Shown here piece after piece: positions 1 through 6,128 of a DNA stretch of 12,403 nt (the first letter of the stretch is position 1; each line of letters starts with the position of its first letter). The stretch is from Gammaproteobacteria bacterium (GTDB taxonomy: Bacteria > Pseudomonadota > Gammaproteobacteria > Chromatiales > Chromatiaceae), in NCBI GenBank assembly GCA_030621975.1, contig JAUXGQ010000011.1:1-12403 (forward strand). The letters run 5' to 3'. A program made the translations under genes and the position numbers. The notes below the pieces were generated by a model. That model was not told the origin of the DNA. It ran no database searches and saw nothing but the letters and a program-made list of their open reading frames with translations.

Positions 1-153
1 CGCCTGGTAGTCCACGCCGATCTGAAATACGTCCAGCATACTGCTGCTGACCCGATCGGGCAGGCCGTGGGACGCATAGGCACCAAGAGCAACCGCCATA
101 AAACCATTCAAGGCGCCGAGGAACATAAAGATTCGAGCCATTTTTTTATCCAT
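1..153 (-). CDS. DUF423 (YgdD-type) small membrane protein, N-terminal part
   Basis: This is the 5' end of a minus-strand gene; the window edge cuts it after 51 codons. The translation begins MDKKMARIFMFLGALNGF and continues through VALGAYASHGL to VDYQA. This matches the opening of the DUF423/YgdD family: a first membrane helix, a GAxxxHGL loop and a start of the second helix near YQ. DUF423 proteins are inner-membrane proteins of about 120 residues with four helices and no established function. There are two in-frame ATGs, at 153 and 141, separated by a run of A; neither has a clear ribosome binding site, and the family alignment fits either. It is divergent from the hydrolase gene, with 113 bp between the starts. 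The family call is fairly sure; the start is not. Confidence 0.8.
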   Translation of the reverse strand, partial: MDKKMARIFMFLGALNGFMAVALGAYASHGLPDRVSSSMLDVFQIGVDYQA

Positions 154-266
154 GGTGGGTATAATCTCGTCTTGTACGACCAAATGCCGCGCTGGTCAAT
201 CCAGACCCCGTTTTTCAGTCCGATGGCCCGGCACGACCCGAGCGCCCCCGGTAAATCGAAATATTC

Positions 267-1163
267 ATGAAAATCAGCATACCTGAATCAATCTTTCCTT
301 TTGACTCTTCACGCCTTTCCAAGCAGATTGCGGTCTCGAAGATCTGCCGGCGTCTGTCGCGAGCCTTCCTCCTGGTTACCCTGACTGCCGTTATTTCGCC
401 CGCCGCCCAGGCCGAAGCCTTAGTCATGATTCAAGGATATCTCAGCAAGGGGGGCAGCTGGCGAGACAGCGGCATAACCCAGGCACTGCAGCGGCATGGT
501 TGGCGGGACGGCGGTCAACTGGTGGCGCGTTCCGGCCAGGTCCGCACATCCCGACCCGACGCGAAGGGCCCCAGGCGCTTCTACACCCTCGCCCTGCGTT
601 CCGGTGCCCCCCTCGCGACACAGGTTCAGCAATTGGCCGGGTACGTCGACTTCGTCCGCAACCGGCACCCGGGAGAAAGCCTGCTGTTCGTGGGCCACTC
701 CGCGGGAGGCGTCCTCGGCCGTCTGTATATGGTCCAGCACCCCGAGGTGGGCGTCGGCACCCTGATCAGCATCGCCAGCCCCCACCTTGGAACCGAAAGC
801 GCCGAACTGGGGCTGGCGGCGGGGCGCAGCCCGCTGGGGTTTTTTTCCCAATTCCTGGGCCACGATGACGCCCTGAACCGTTCTCAAGGACTCTACTATG
901 ACCTGGTACGGGAGCGCCCGGGCACCCTGCTCTATTGGCTCAACCACCAGCCGCACCCGCCGGCCCGCTACATCTCCATCGTGCGCTCCACCAACCTCTC
1001 CTGGATCGGGGATCTGGTGGTACCGGAGTGGAGCCAGGATATGAACCAGGTATACGCCTTGCGCGGGCGCGCCCGGGCCATCCCCACCGCCGGTGGTCAC
1101 GGACTGGAGGAAGAAGACGGACAGCGCCTGGTGCGCATCCTGGAGCAGTTAAGGGGATCCTGA
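267..1163 (+). CDS. secreted alpha/beta-hydrolase, lipase/esterase-like
   Basis: A 298-residue protein with a rather long signal peptide: a basic stretch around residues 28-32, a hydrophobic core at 34-44, and likely cleavage after AAQA at residue 49. The mature part is an alpha/beta-hydrolase. The nucleophile elbow GHSAGG places the catalytic Ser at 145, SPHLGT follows strand 6 at 171-176, Asp249 in GDLVVP is the likely acid and His278 in GGHGL the likely base. The order and spacing fit lipases and esterases that act on lipids or esters outside the cytoplasm; the true substrate cannot be told. ATG 267 is the only reasonable start, but the sequence just before it has no strong ribosome binding site. 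No clear terminator follows; a short palindrome with AATCCGG and CCGGATT arms lies near 1187-1201 without a T-run. No lipase-specific foldase is next to it. Confidence 0.8.
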   Translation: MKISIPESIFPFDSSRLSKQIAVSKICRRLSRAFLLVTLTAVISPAAQAEALVMIQGYLSKGGSWRDSGITQALQRHGWRDGGQLVARSGQVRTSRPDAKGPRRFYTLALRSGAPLATQVQQLAGYVDFVRNRHPGESLLFVGHSAGGVLGRLYMVQHPEVGVGTLISIASPHLGTESAELGLAAGRSPLGFFSQFLGHDDALNRSQGLYYDLVRERPGTLLYWLNHQPHPPARYISIVRSTNLSWIGDLVVPEWSQDMNQVYALRGRARAIPTAGGHGLEEEDGQRLVRILEQLRGS

Positions 1164-1372
1164 TTCGGCCCGCGTTTTCAACCGGAAAATCCGGTCCGGA
1201 TTGTTACGGATTTGACGAAAATACGGCCTCGATGAGCGCGCTGCGGGGCGATCCGGCACCAGCTTCCAATGGCTAACCTCACAATTATTATTATTTTTTA
1301 TAGCCCGCCCGCAACAGCTACTGACTGTTACTTCGCTACCACAAACCAAGCCCGCAAGCCCCGGCTTTCAAC

Positions 1373-1386
1373 TTGATCCATGTCAA
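1373..1386. promoter_or_regulatory. FNR/Anr/Dnr-type operator upstream of aprBA
   Basis: The sequence reads TTGAT-CCAT-GTCAA. The FNR-family consensus is TTGAT-N4-ATCAA, so nine of ten defined bases match and the dyad spacing is exact. Its centre (1379.5) lies about 61 bp upstream of a transcription start expected from the TAGAAT element at 1427-1432, which is the usual class I activator position. Binding is inferred; other CRP/FNR-superfamily members such as Dnr recognise the same core. Confidence 0.5.
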
Positions 1387-1403
1387 TAAAAACTTCAATA
1401 AAG

Positions 1404-1432
1404 TTTTCCCTTTGCGTGCTGCGGCGTAGAAT
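1404..1432 (+). promoter_or_regulatory. candidate aprBA promoter 1, weak -35 with -10 TAGAAT
   Basis: The -10 hexamer TAGAAT (1427-1432) differs from consensus at one base. The -35 region 17 bp upstream is poor (TTTTCC, 1404-1409), as expected if an activator such as an FNR-type protein is needed. A GC-rich discriminator (GCCGCCG) follows. The predicted start is about 1439-1441, which puts the FNR-like box near -60. This is inference from position and motif only. Confidence 0.35.
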
Positions 1433-1444
1433 GCCGCCGTTGCC

Positions 1445-1474
1445 TTGCCACTATGTCTGCTTAATTAATAATAT
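1445..1474 (+). promoter_or_regulatory. candidate aprBA promoter 2, TTGCCA-18-TAATAT
   Basis: A -35-like TTGCCA (1445-1450, five of six) is followed after 18 bp by TAATAT (1469-1474, four of six) in a locally very AT-rich stretch. It could serve as an activator-independent promoter, or it may be chance in AT-rich DNA. It overlaps the region just downstream of candidate promoter 1. Confidence 0.3.
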
Positions 1475-1699
1475 TTATGACAACCTCTCGAAAAACTGTT
1501 TGGCACTTTTCAAAGCAACTCGATAGATTGAGCAGTCCAACAGGTGCCTGCCCTGAGTCCCAGGGCCGGGTAATCGATTGACGGCTTGGAATGGCCGGAT
1601 GACCGGGCCGCGAGGCCAGGGAGCATTTTAAAACCGCGTTCGTCTTTCAAGAATAAACGGACGCACGAAACACTGCAGTGAAACCAGGAGAAAAGCACC

Positions 1700-2167
1700 A
1701 TGCCTACATTTGTGCGTACTGATAAGTGCGATGGCTGCAAGGGCCAGGACAAGACCGCTTGCATGTACATCTGCCCGCATGACCTCATGAAGCTGGACAA
1801 AGACGGCTCGGAAACCGGTCATGCCATGAGAGCGTTCAACCAGGAACCCGAGCAGTGCTGGGAGTGCTACTCCTGCATCAAGATCTGCCCCCAGCAGGCC
1901 ATCGAATGCCGCGCCTACGCCGACATCGTGCCCATGGGCGGCTCGGTACAGCCCCTGCGCGGCACTGACTCCATCATGTGGACCATCAAGTTCCGCAACG
2001 GCAATATGAAGCGCTTCAAGTTCCCGATCCGCACCACCCCGGAAGGCTCCATCGACCCCTACAGCGGCAAGGCCGAGGCGGATATCGCCAAGATCGGCGA
2101 GGCCGGTTTCTTCAATCTGGGCGGCGTGCAGAAGCCTGGCGATCCCAGCGAGCTGATTCGCAAGTAA
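1700..2167 (+). CDS. aprB: adenylylsulfate (APS) reductase beta subunit AprB
   Basis: The 155-residue iron-sulfur subunit of dissimilatory APS reductase. In a sulfur oxidiser the AprBA complex works in the direction sulfite + AMP to APS + 2 electrons, in the cytoplasm. Two [4Fe-4S] motifs are complete: C10xxC13...C21xxxC25P in the first half and C53xxC56xxC59xxxC63P in the second, with an extra Cys70. The ferredoxin core ends near residue 75. The rest forms the beta-sheet and tail (IVPMGGSVQPLRG onward) that in known structures wraps around AprA. The length is normal for the family. An AGGAG site (1686-1690) lies 9 bp before the ATG. It is followed after 64 bp by aprA on the same strand, with no terminator between. 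I am confident of the identity. Confidence 0.97.
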   Translation: MPTFVRTDKCDGCKGQDKTACMYICPHDLMKLDKDGSETGHAMRAFNQEPEQCWECYSCIKICPQQAIECRAYADIVPMGGSVQPLRGTDSIMWTIKFRNGNMKRFKFPIRTTPEGSIDPYSGKAEADIAKIGEAGFFNLGGVQKPGDPSELIRK

Positions 2168-2231
2168 TCGCCCCCGGCGAAGCAGAATCCAGAATCATCC
2201 GCATCTGAATTTTAAACTAGAGGTAATAATC

Positions 2232-4166
2232 ATGGCAGGAGAATTCGGAAATCCTGAAGTCATCGAAGAAGAGGTCGACATCCTTATCATCGGTGGTGGT
2301 ATGGCTGCCTGTGGCGCCGCTTACGAGCTCGGCCCCTGGCTTGACGCCGCAAAGAAACAAGGCGTAGACATCAAGGTGAAGCTGGTCGACAAGGCCGCCA
2401 TGGACCGCTCTGGCGCTGTGGCCCAGGGACTGTCCGCTATCAACACCTACATCGGCACGGAGCAGGATCCGGCCGACTACGCCCGCATGGTCTCCAACGA
2501 CCTCATGGGTATAACCCGTGACGATCTGGCCTACGACTTGGGCCGGCACGTCGACGACTCGGTGCACCTGTTCGAGGAATGGGGACTGCCCATCTGGAAA
2601 CAGCCGGGTGACGAGGGCAAGAGCCTCAGCGACGGCGGCAAGCCGGTGCGTTCCGGCAAGTGGCAGATCATGATCAACGGCGAATCCTACAAGTGGATCG
2701 TGGCCGAGGCCGCCAAAAAGGTCCTGGGCACCGACCGCATCCAGGAACGCATCTTCATCGTCAAGCTGGTCAACGACAAGAACGATCCCGGCCGCGTCGC
2801 CGGCGCCGTTGGGTTCTCCGTGCGTGAGGACGAGGTCCACGTCTACAAGTTCAAGGCCTGCCTGCTGGTGGCCGGCGGCTGCGTGAACATCTTCCGTCCC
2901 CGCTCCGTGGGTGAGGGCACCGGCCGCGCCTGGTACCCGGTCTGGAACTCCGGCTCCACCTACGCCATGGCCGCCGAGGCCGGCGCCGAGATGACCATGA
3001 TGGAAAACCGCTTCGTGCCCGCCCGCTTCAAGGACGGTTACGGCCCGGTGGGCGCCTGGTTCCTGCTGTTCAAGGCCAAGGCCACCAACGCCTTCGGCGA
3101 GGTCTACATGGAGACCAACAAGGAGATGTTGAACGACTATCCTCCTTATGGCCAGGCGGCGGTGCCCGCCTCCTGCCTGCGCAACCACCTGATGATGAAG
3201 GAGATGCGCGAGGGTCGCGGCCCCATCTATATGGACACCCCGACCGCCCTGGCCAAGCTGGCCGAGACCATGACCCCCAAGGAGATCAAGCACCTGGAAG
3301 CAGAGGCCTGGGAAGACTTCCTGGACATGTGCATCGGTCAGGCCGGTGTCTGGGCGGGTGAGAACATCGAGCCCGAGAAGACCCCCTCCGAGCTGATGCC
3401 GACCGAACCCTACCTGCTGGGTTCCCACTCGGGCTGCTGCGGCATCTGGGTCTCCGGTCCCACCGACGTCGGTGCGCCGGACTCCTGGAACTGGGGTTAC
3501 CGCTCCATGACCACCATCAACGGTCTGTTCACCGCCGGCGACGGTGTGGGCGCTTCCGGTCACAAGTTCTCCTCCGGTTCCCACGCCGAAGGCCGTCTTT
3601 GCGCCAAGGCCATGGTCCAGTACGTGATGGACAACAAGGACCTCAAACCCGAGCTGGAAGACAGCGTCGAGGATCTGGTGGCCGAGATCTACCAGCCGGT
3701 GAAGACCTACCTGGAGTTCAAGGACTACAGCACGGCCATCGACATCAACCCCAACTACATCACGCCCAAGATGCTGCAGTTCCGTTTGCAGAAGATCATG
3801 GACGAGTACTGTGCGGGTGTTGCGACCATGTACCAGACCAACGAGCACATGCTCAACGTCTGCGAGCACAAGCTGGGTATGTTGAAGGAAGACGCCTTGA
3901 AGATGCGTGCCAAGGACCTGCACGAGCTGTTGCGGGCCTGGGAGAACTATCACCGCATCCTCACGGCCGAGGCCCATATGAAGCACATCCAGTTCCGCCA
4001 GGAGAGCCGCTATCCGGGCTTCTACTATCGCATGGACAAGAACTTCGTCGACGAAGAAAACTGGAAGTGTTTTGTCAACTCCACCTACGACCGCAAGAGC
4101 AAAGAGTGGTCCTGCAAGAAGGTGGAACACGTTGACCTGGTCGACAAGTCCAAGCTGTTTAAATAA
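2232..4166 (+). CDS. aprA: adenylylsulfate (APS) reductase alpha subunit AprA
   Basis: The 644-residue FAD-binding catalytic subunit, which interconverts APS and sulfite + AMP by a flavin-sulfite adduct. An N-terminal dinucleotide-binding motif (ILIIGGGMAACGAA, residues 17-30) binds FAD. Trp234 (RAWYP), Arg265 (PARFKDGYG) and His399 (GSHSGCCG) fall at or next to the positions I recall as active-site Trp234, Arg265 and His398 in the Archaeoglobus enzyme. The family signature GASGHKFSSGSHAEGR is at 440-455. The helical C-terminal region (about 490-600) is intact, as is the family length. An AGAGGT site (2219-2224) sits 7 bp before the ATG. Third positions are strongly GC-rich with few rare codons, as expected for an abundant enzyme. 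A strong terminator 25 bp after the stop ends the unit. No electron-transfer partner gene follows. Confidence 0.98.
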   Translation: MAGEFGNPEVIEEEVDILIIGGGMAACGAAYELGPWLDAAKKQGVDIKVKLVDKAAMDRSGAVAQGLSAINTYIGTEQDPADYARMVSNDLMGITRDDLAYDLGRHVDDSVHLFEEWGLPIWKQPGDEGKSLSDGGKPVRSGKWQIMINGESYKWIVAEAAKKVLGTDRIQERIFIVKLVNDKNDPGRVAGAVGFSVREDEVHVYKFKACLLVAGGCVNIFRPRSVGEGTGRAWYPVWNSGSTYAMAAEAGAEMTMMENRFVPARFKDGYGPVGAWFLLFKAKATNAFGEVYMETNKEMLNDYPPYGQAAVPASCLRNHLMMKEMREGRGPIYMDTPTALAKLAETMTPKEIKHLEAEAWEDFLDMCIGQAGVWAGENIEPEKTPSELMPTEPYLLGSHSGCCGIWVSGPTDVGAPDSWNWGYRSMTTINGLFTAGDGVGASGHKFSSGSHAEGRLCAKAMVQYVMDNKDLKPELEDSVEDLVAEIYQPVKTYLEFKDYSTAIDINPNYITPKMLQFRLQKIMDEYCAGVATMYQTNEHMLNVCEHKLGMLKEDALKMRAKDLHELLRAWENYHRILTAEAHMKHIQFRQESRYPGFYYRMDKNFVDEENWKCFVNSTYDRKSKEWSCKKVEHVDLVDKSKLFK

Positions 4167-4190
4167 GAACCCGCAGTAAGTTGGTCTAAT

Positions 4191-4226
4191 GGTCCGGGTG
4201 TCGAGAGACGCCCGGACCTTTTTTTT
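4191..4226 (+). terminator. strong intrinsic terminator of aprBA
   Basis: A 12-bp stem (GGTCCGGGTGTC at 4191-4202 with GACGCCCGGACC at 4207-4218, one G-T wobble) closed by a GAGA tetraloop is followed directly by eight T (4219-4226). It lies 25 bp after the aprA stop. This is a textbook rho-independent terminator and separates aprBA from the next gene. Confidence 0.95.
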
Positions 4227-4267
4227 CCCCGCGATCGAAACGCGGTATTTCCCGCAACGGCTTGAGC

Positions 4268-4273
4268 TATAAT
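4268..4273 (+). promoter_or_regulatory. -10 element TATAAT of the cysteine-cluster gene
   Basis: A perfect TATAAT lies 27 bp before the ATG at 4301, giving an expected start near 4280 and a leader of about 20 nt carrying the GGAGG site. The -35 region 17-18 bp upstream is not recognisable. It comes right after the aprBA terminator, so it is a plausible independent promoter for the downstream gene. Confidence 0.45.
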
Positions 4274-4300
4274 GACGCACAGCCCCAATCGGAGGTTCCG

Positions 4301-5188
4301 ATGACCGACAAATTCGATATCCCCTTCAAGAGCGATCTCGTACCCGAGATACTGAAGAACGCCGATGAGATCCAGTTCCGCTGTCACAAAGGGGTCTCCT
4401 GTTTCAACGCCTGCTGCAAACAGGCCGACGTCACCCTGACCCCCTACGATATCGTCCGCCTGAAACAGCGCCTGGGGCTGACCTCCGGGGAGCTCCTGAA
4501 GCAGCACACGGTACCCTTCCAGATGGATGCCCATGGCGTCCCCGGGGTGAAACTTAAGACCGATGAATCCGGGGCCTGCCTGTTCGTCCGGGACGAAGGC
4601 TGCAGCGTCTATGGGGACCGCCCCACGGCCTGCCGCTACTACCCGGTTGGCTTGATGGCCATGCGGCCGAAGGACTCGCCCACGGACAAGGCCGGCTATT
4701 TCCTGATCCAGGAGGAGCACTGCAAGGGGCACCAGGAGGACCGCCGGCTCAGCGTCGGGGACTACCGCAAAGAGCAGGAGCTCGAGATCTATGACGAGAT
4801 GAATCGGGAATGGCTGCAGATCAACCTCAAGAAACGCTCCAGCGGGCCCACCATCGGCAAGCCCTCGGAACTGAGTCTGCAGTTATTCTTCATGTGCTCG
4901 TTTGACGTGGACCGGTTTCGCCGTTTCGTGCTGAGCGATTCGTTCCAGGGCACTTATGCCATGGAAGAGAGCTTTTATCCGCAGATCGAAACCGATGACG
5001 TCGCATTGCTGAAGTTTGGCTACCGGTTCATGAAGCAGGTATTGTTCGGGGAAAAGACCATCCGGGAACGGGACGGCGCCCTGGAAAAACGCCAGGAAGA
5101 GCGCAAGGAACACATAGAGATGCGCCGCCGCCACGAAATGGAGCGCCACGAGAAGGACCAGGAAGCGCTGCTCAGAGACAGCACCTGA
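4301..5188 (+). CDS. YkgJ-family cysteine-cluster protein (zinc/iron-binding)
   Basis: A 295-residue cytoplasmic protein. The N-terminal half has the YkgJ/UPF0153 cysteine pattern: C28, C34, C38, C39 (CFNACC), then C93, C101, and C111 in CRYYP, with C141 after. The family is thought to bind zinc or an iron-sulfur cluster; no enzymatic role is established. The middle (150-255) is not recognised. The C-terminal 40 residues (about 255-292) are highly charged and rich in Glu, Arg and Lys, probably a coiled coil. The start at 4301 is set by a GGAGG site (4291-4295) with 5-bp spacing; an in-frame TTG at 4262 has no such support. It follows the aprBA terminator and appears to have its own -10 element, so it is probably not co-transcribed with aprBA except by readthrough. 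A role in metal-cluster handling is a guess. Confidence 0.8.
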   Translation: MTDKFDIPFKSDLVPEILKNADEIQFRCHKGVSCFNACCKQADVTLTPYDIVRLKQRLGLTSGELLKQHTVPFQMDAHGVPGVKLKTDESGACLFVRDEGCSVYGDRPTACRYYPVGLMAMRPKDSPTDKAGYFLIQEEHCKGHQEDRRLSVGDYRKEQELEIYDEMNREWLQINLKKRSSGPTIGKPSELSLQLFFMCSFDVDRFRRFVLSDSFQGTYAMEESFYPQIETDDVALLKFGYRFMKQVLFGEKTIRERDGALEKRQEERKEHIEMRRRHEMERHEKDQEALLRDST

Positions 5189-5222
5189 TCATCCGTCGTC
5201 GTTTTGCGCCTTGCTTTACGCC

Positions 5223-5295
5223 GTAGGAGCCCGCTTGCGGGCGAAACGGCATTGCGTTAAAACCGCCCTTGGTTCGCCGGCAAGCCGGCTCCTAC
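5223..5295. repeat. REP-like inverted repeat, family A
   Basis: Two 23-bp arms (5223-5245 and 5273-5295) in opposite orientation, separated by 27 bp. They match at 21 of 23 positions; each begins GTAGGAGCC and ends GGCGAA when read inward. Each arm is itself a small hairpin: GCCCGC-TT-GCGGGC in the first and GCCGGC-AA-GCCGGC in the second. The two differences between arms are compensatory, so both hairpins stay perfect. The form (paired palindromes with a GTAGGAGC head, between genes) is like the REP elements common in Pseudomonas and other Gammaproteobacteria, which REP-associated tyrosine transposases are thought to move. No such transposase is in the window. It lies 34 bp after a plus-strand stop and faces a convergent gene. 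Confidence 0.85.
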
Positions 5296-5324
5296 AGGCC
5301 GTGGTTGGTGCTAAGCTAGCAAAA

Positions 5325-5399
5325 GTAGGCTGGGGCTTGCCCCAGCTTTGCTGCCTGGTGGATCGATAAACTAAAGAGCTGGGGCAAGCCCCAGCCTAC
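5325..5399. repeat. REP-like inverted repeat, family B, copy 1
   Basis: Two perfectly matching 23-bp arms (5325-5347 and 5377-5399) in opposite orientation with a 29-bp spacer. Each arm starts GTAGGCTGGGG and contains its own hairpin, CTGGGGC-TT-GCCCCAG. A second copy of the whole element is at 7873-7946, sharing the arms and some flanking bases inside the spacer (TTTGCTGC after the first arm, AAAG before the second). It stands 29 bp after the family A element. The pair may also hinder transcription readthrough between the two convergent genes, but neither has a T-run. Confidence 0.9.
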
Positions 5400-5437
5400 A
5401 TTGGCGGCGAAGGGTCATGAGAGGTCCGGGCTAGCCG

Positions 5438-5899
5438 CTACCAGCCTTCCACGCCAGCACTGGCCACCTCATGCAGCATCCCCATCACTTCCTTCATCAC
5501 GCCGGTCGCGTCGTCGCCGGCCAGGCGCCGATAGGCGATGTAGGTCTTACCGGGCTCAGCCGGCAGTACGTACACCGAGACGATAAAAGGACAATTGATG
5601 ATTCTGCGGGGATCCTCTTCTGTCATTCTGCGCGACAGGAGCGCGCTGCAAAACTCGATAGAGTCGGCCTTGAGGTAGATCCGCTTCTCGAACCCGAGAT
5701 CCTTCCCCGTACGCTCCAGCATCTCGGAAATGTGCATGACGTTGTTGATGTACATGCCCCGGTTCTCGATGGCCATCTTGATGTTGTCCATGACGTCCTC
5801 GAAGCCCTCCTCGGTGCCATAGCTGACATACTGATCGGCGAGCACCGGCATCGGATTGACGGCCGTAATCACCAGCAATAGAGCAAATAAAAACCGCAT
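5438..5899 (-). CDS. periplasmic DUF302-domain protein
   Basis: A 153-residue protein with a signal peptide (hydrophobic residues 3-20, likely cleavage after VLA at 21). The remainder is one DUF302 domain: the opening FEDVMDNIKMAIENRG at 33-48, a middle HISEMLERTGKDLG at 56-69, the FC...S element at 83-89 (Cys84), and the CPFIVSVY strand at 103-110 (Cys103), ending with YRRL. DUF302 proteins bind no known ligand with certainty; some dimerise, and they are frequent in sulfur and iron oxidisers. The CAT at 5897-5899 gives the only start ahead of the signal peptide, with no strong ribosome binding site. It is divergent from the DsrC-like gene (229 bp between starts). The family is clear, the role unknown. 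Confidence 0.85.
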   Translation of the reverse strand: MRFLFALLLVITAVNPMPVLADQYVSYGTEEGFEDVMDNIKMAIENRGMYINNVMHISEMLERTGKDLGFEKRIYLKADSIEFCSALLSRRMTEEDPRRIINCPFIVSVYVLPAEPGKTYIAYRRLAGDDATGVMKEVMGMLHEVASAGVEGW

Positions 5900-6041
5900 G
5901 GCTTGATTGAGTCTTTCAGCGGGAATGTTTTCTAGGCTCCATTTTACGCGAACAGCGCTCCAATACCAGCTTTCGTCTGGTTATCTGAGGGGAAGGCGCC
6001 GCTGAACCCTGGTGAAAAATCCGGGTCGAATTTAAAAATAC

Positions 6042-6069
6042 TTGACCAATCCGCAAGGTAAACTATATT
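6042..6069 (+). promoter_or_regulatory. sigma-70-type promoter of the DsrC-like gene
   Basis: TTGACC (6042-6047) and TATATT (6064-6069), 16 bp apart, each match the consensus at five of six bases. The expected transcription start is near 6076, about 50 nt before the preferred start codon. This is one of the better promoter matches in the window and supports expression of the gene that follows. Confidence 0.6.
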
Positions 6070-6128
6070 AATAAATAGTGATGAAGAATTAAGCCATTAC
6101 TTTATCGTTGGTGATTATGAGAGGTGCA

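Larger units (their letters stand above)
1164..1699. other. 536-bp non-coding region upstream of aprB
   Basis: I see no convincing gene here. It holds an FNR/Anr-like dyad (1373-1386), an AT-rich 7-bp hairpin (AAAACTT at 1389-1395 with AAGTTTT at 1401-1407), two candidate promoters (-10 elements at 1427 and 1469), and a 6-bp GC hairpin (GCCCTG at 1550-1555, CAGGGC at 1561-1566) in what would be the aprB leader. The region from 1280 to 1310 is AT-rich. If transcription starts near 1441 or 1481, the aprBA messenger carries a leader of roughly 220-260 nt. I do not recognise any riboswitch class in it. Confidence 0.6.

Noticed and set aside
834..850. Seven-T run inside the hydrolase gene as a phase-variation tract
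   Set aside because: The run is short and falls within ordinary Phe codons of an intact frame; this length is common by chance.
420..1100. Minus-strand frame of 226 codons opposite the hydrolase gene
   Set aside because: The plus-strand frame has a signal peptide and a full catalytic triad; the antisense product shows no domain and no ribosome site.
2217..4280. Long open frame (687 codons) on the minus strand across aprA
   Set aside because: It is fully antisense to aprA. Strong GC bias at third positions of a highly expressed gene removes stops from this frame. The translation is a low-information mix rich in Val, Gly, Leu and His, with no motif.
5223..5399. CRISPR array
   Set aside because: The repeats are inverted, of two different families, with no regular direct repeat and spacer pattern and no cas genes nearby.
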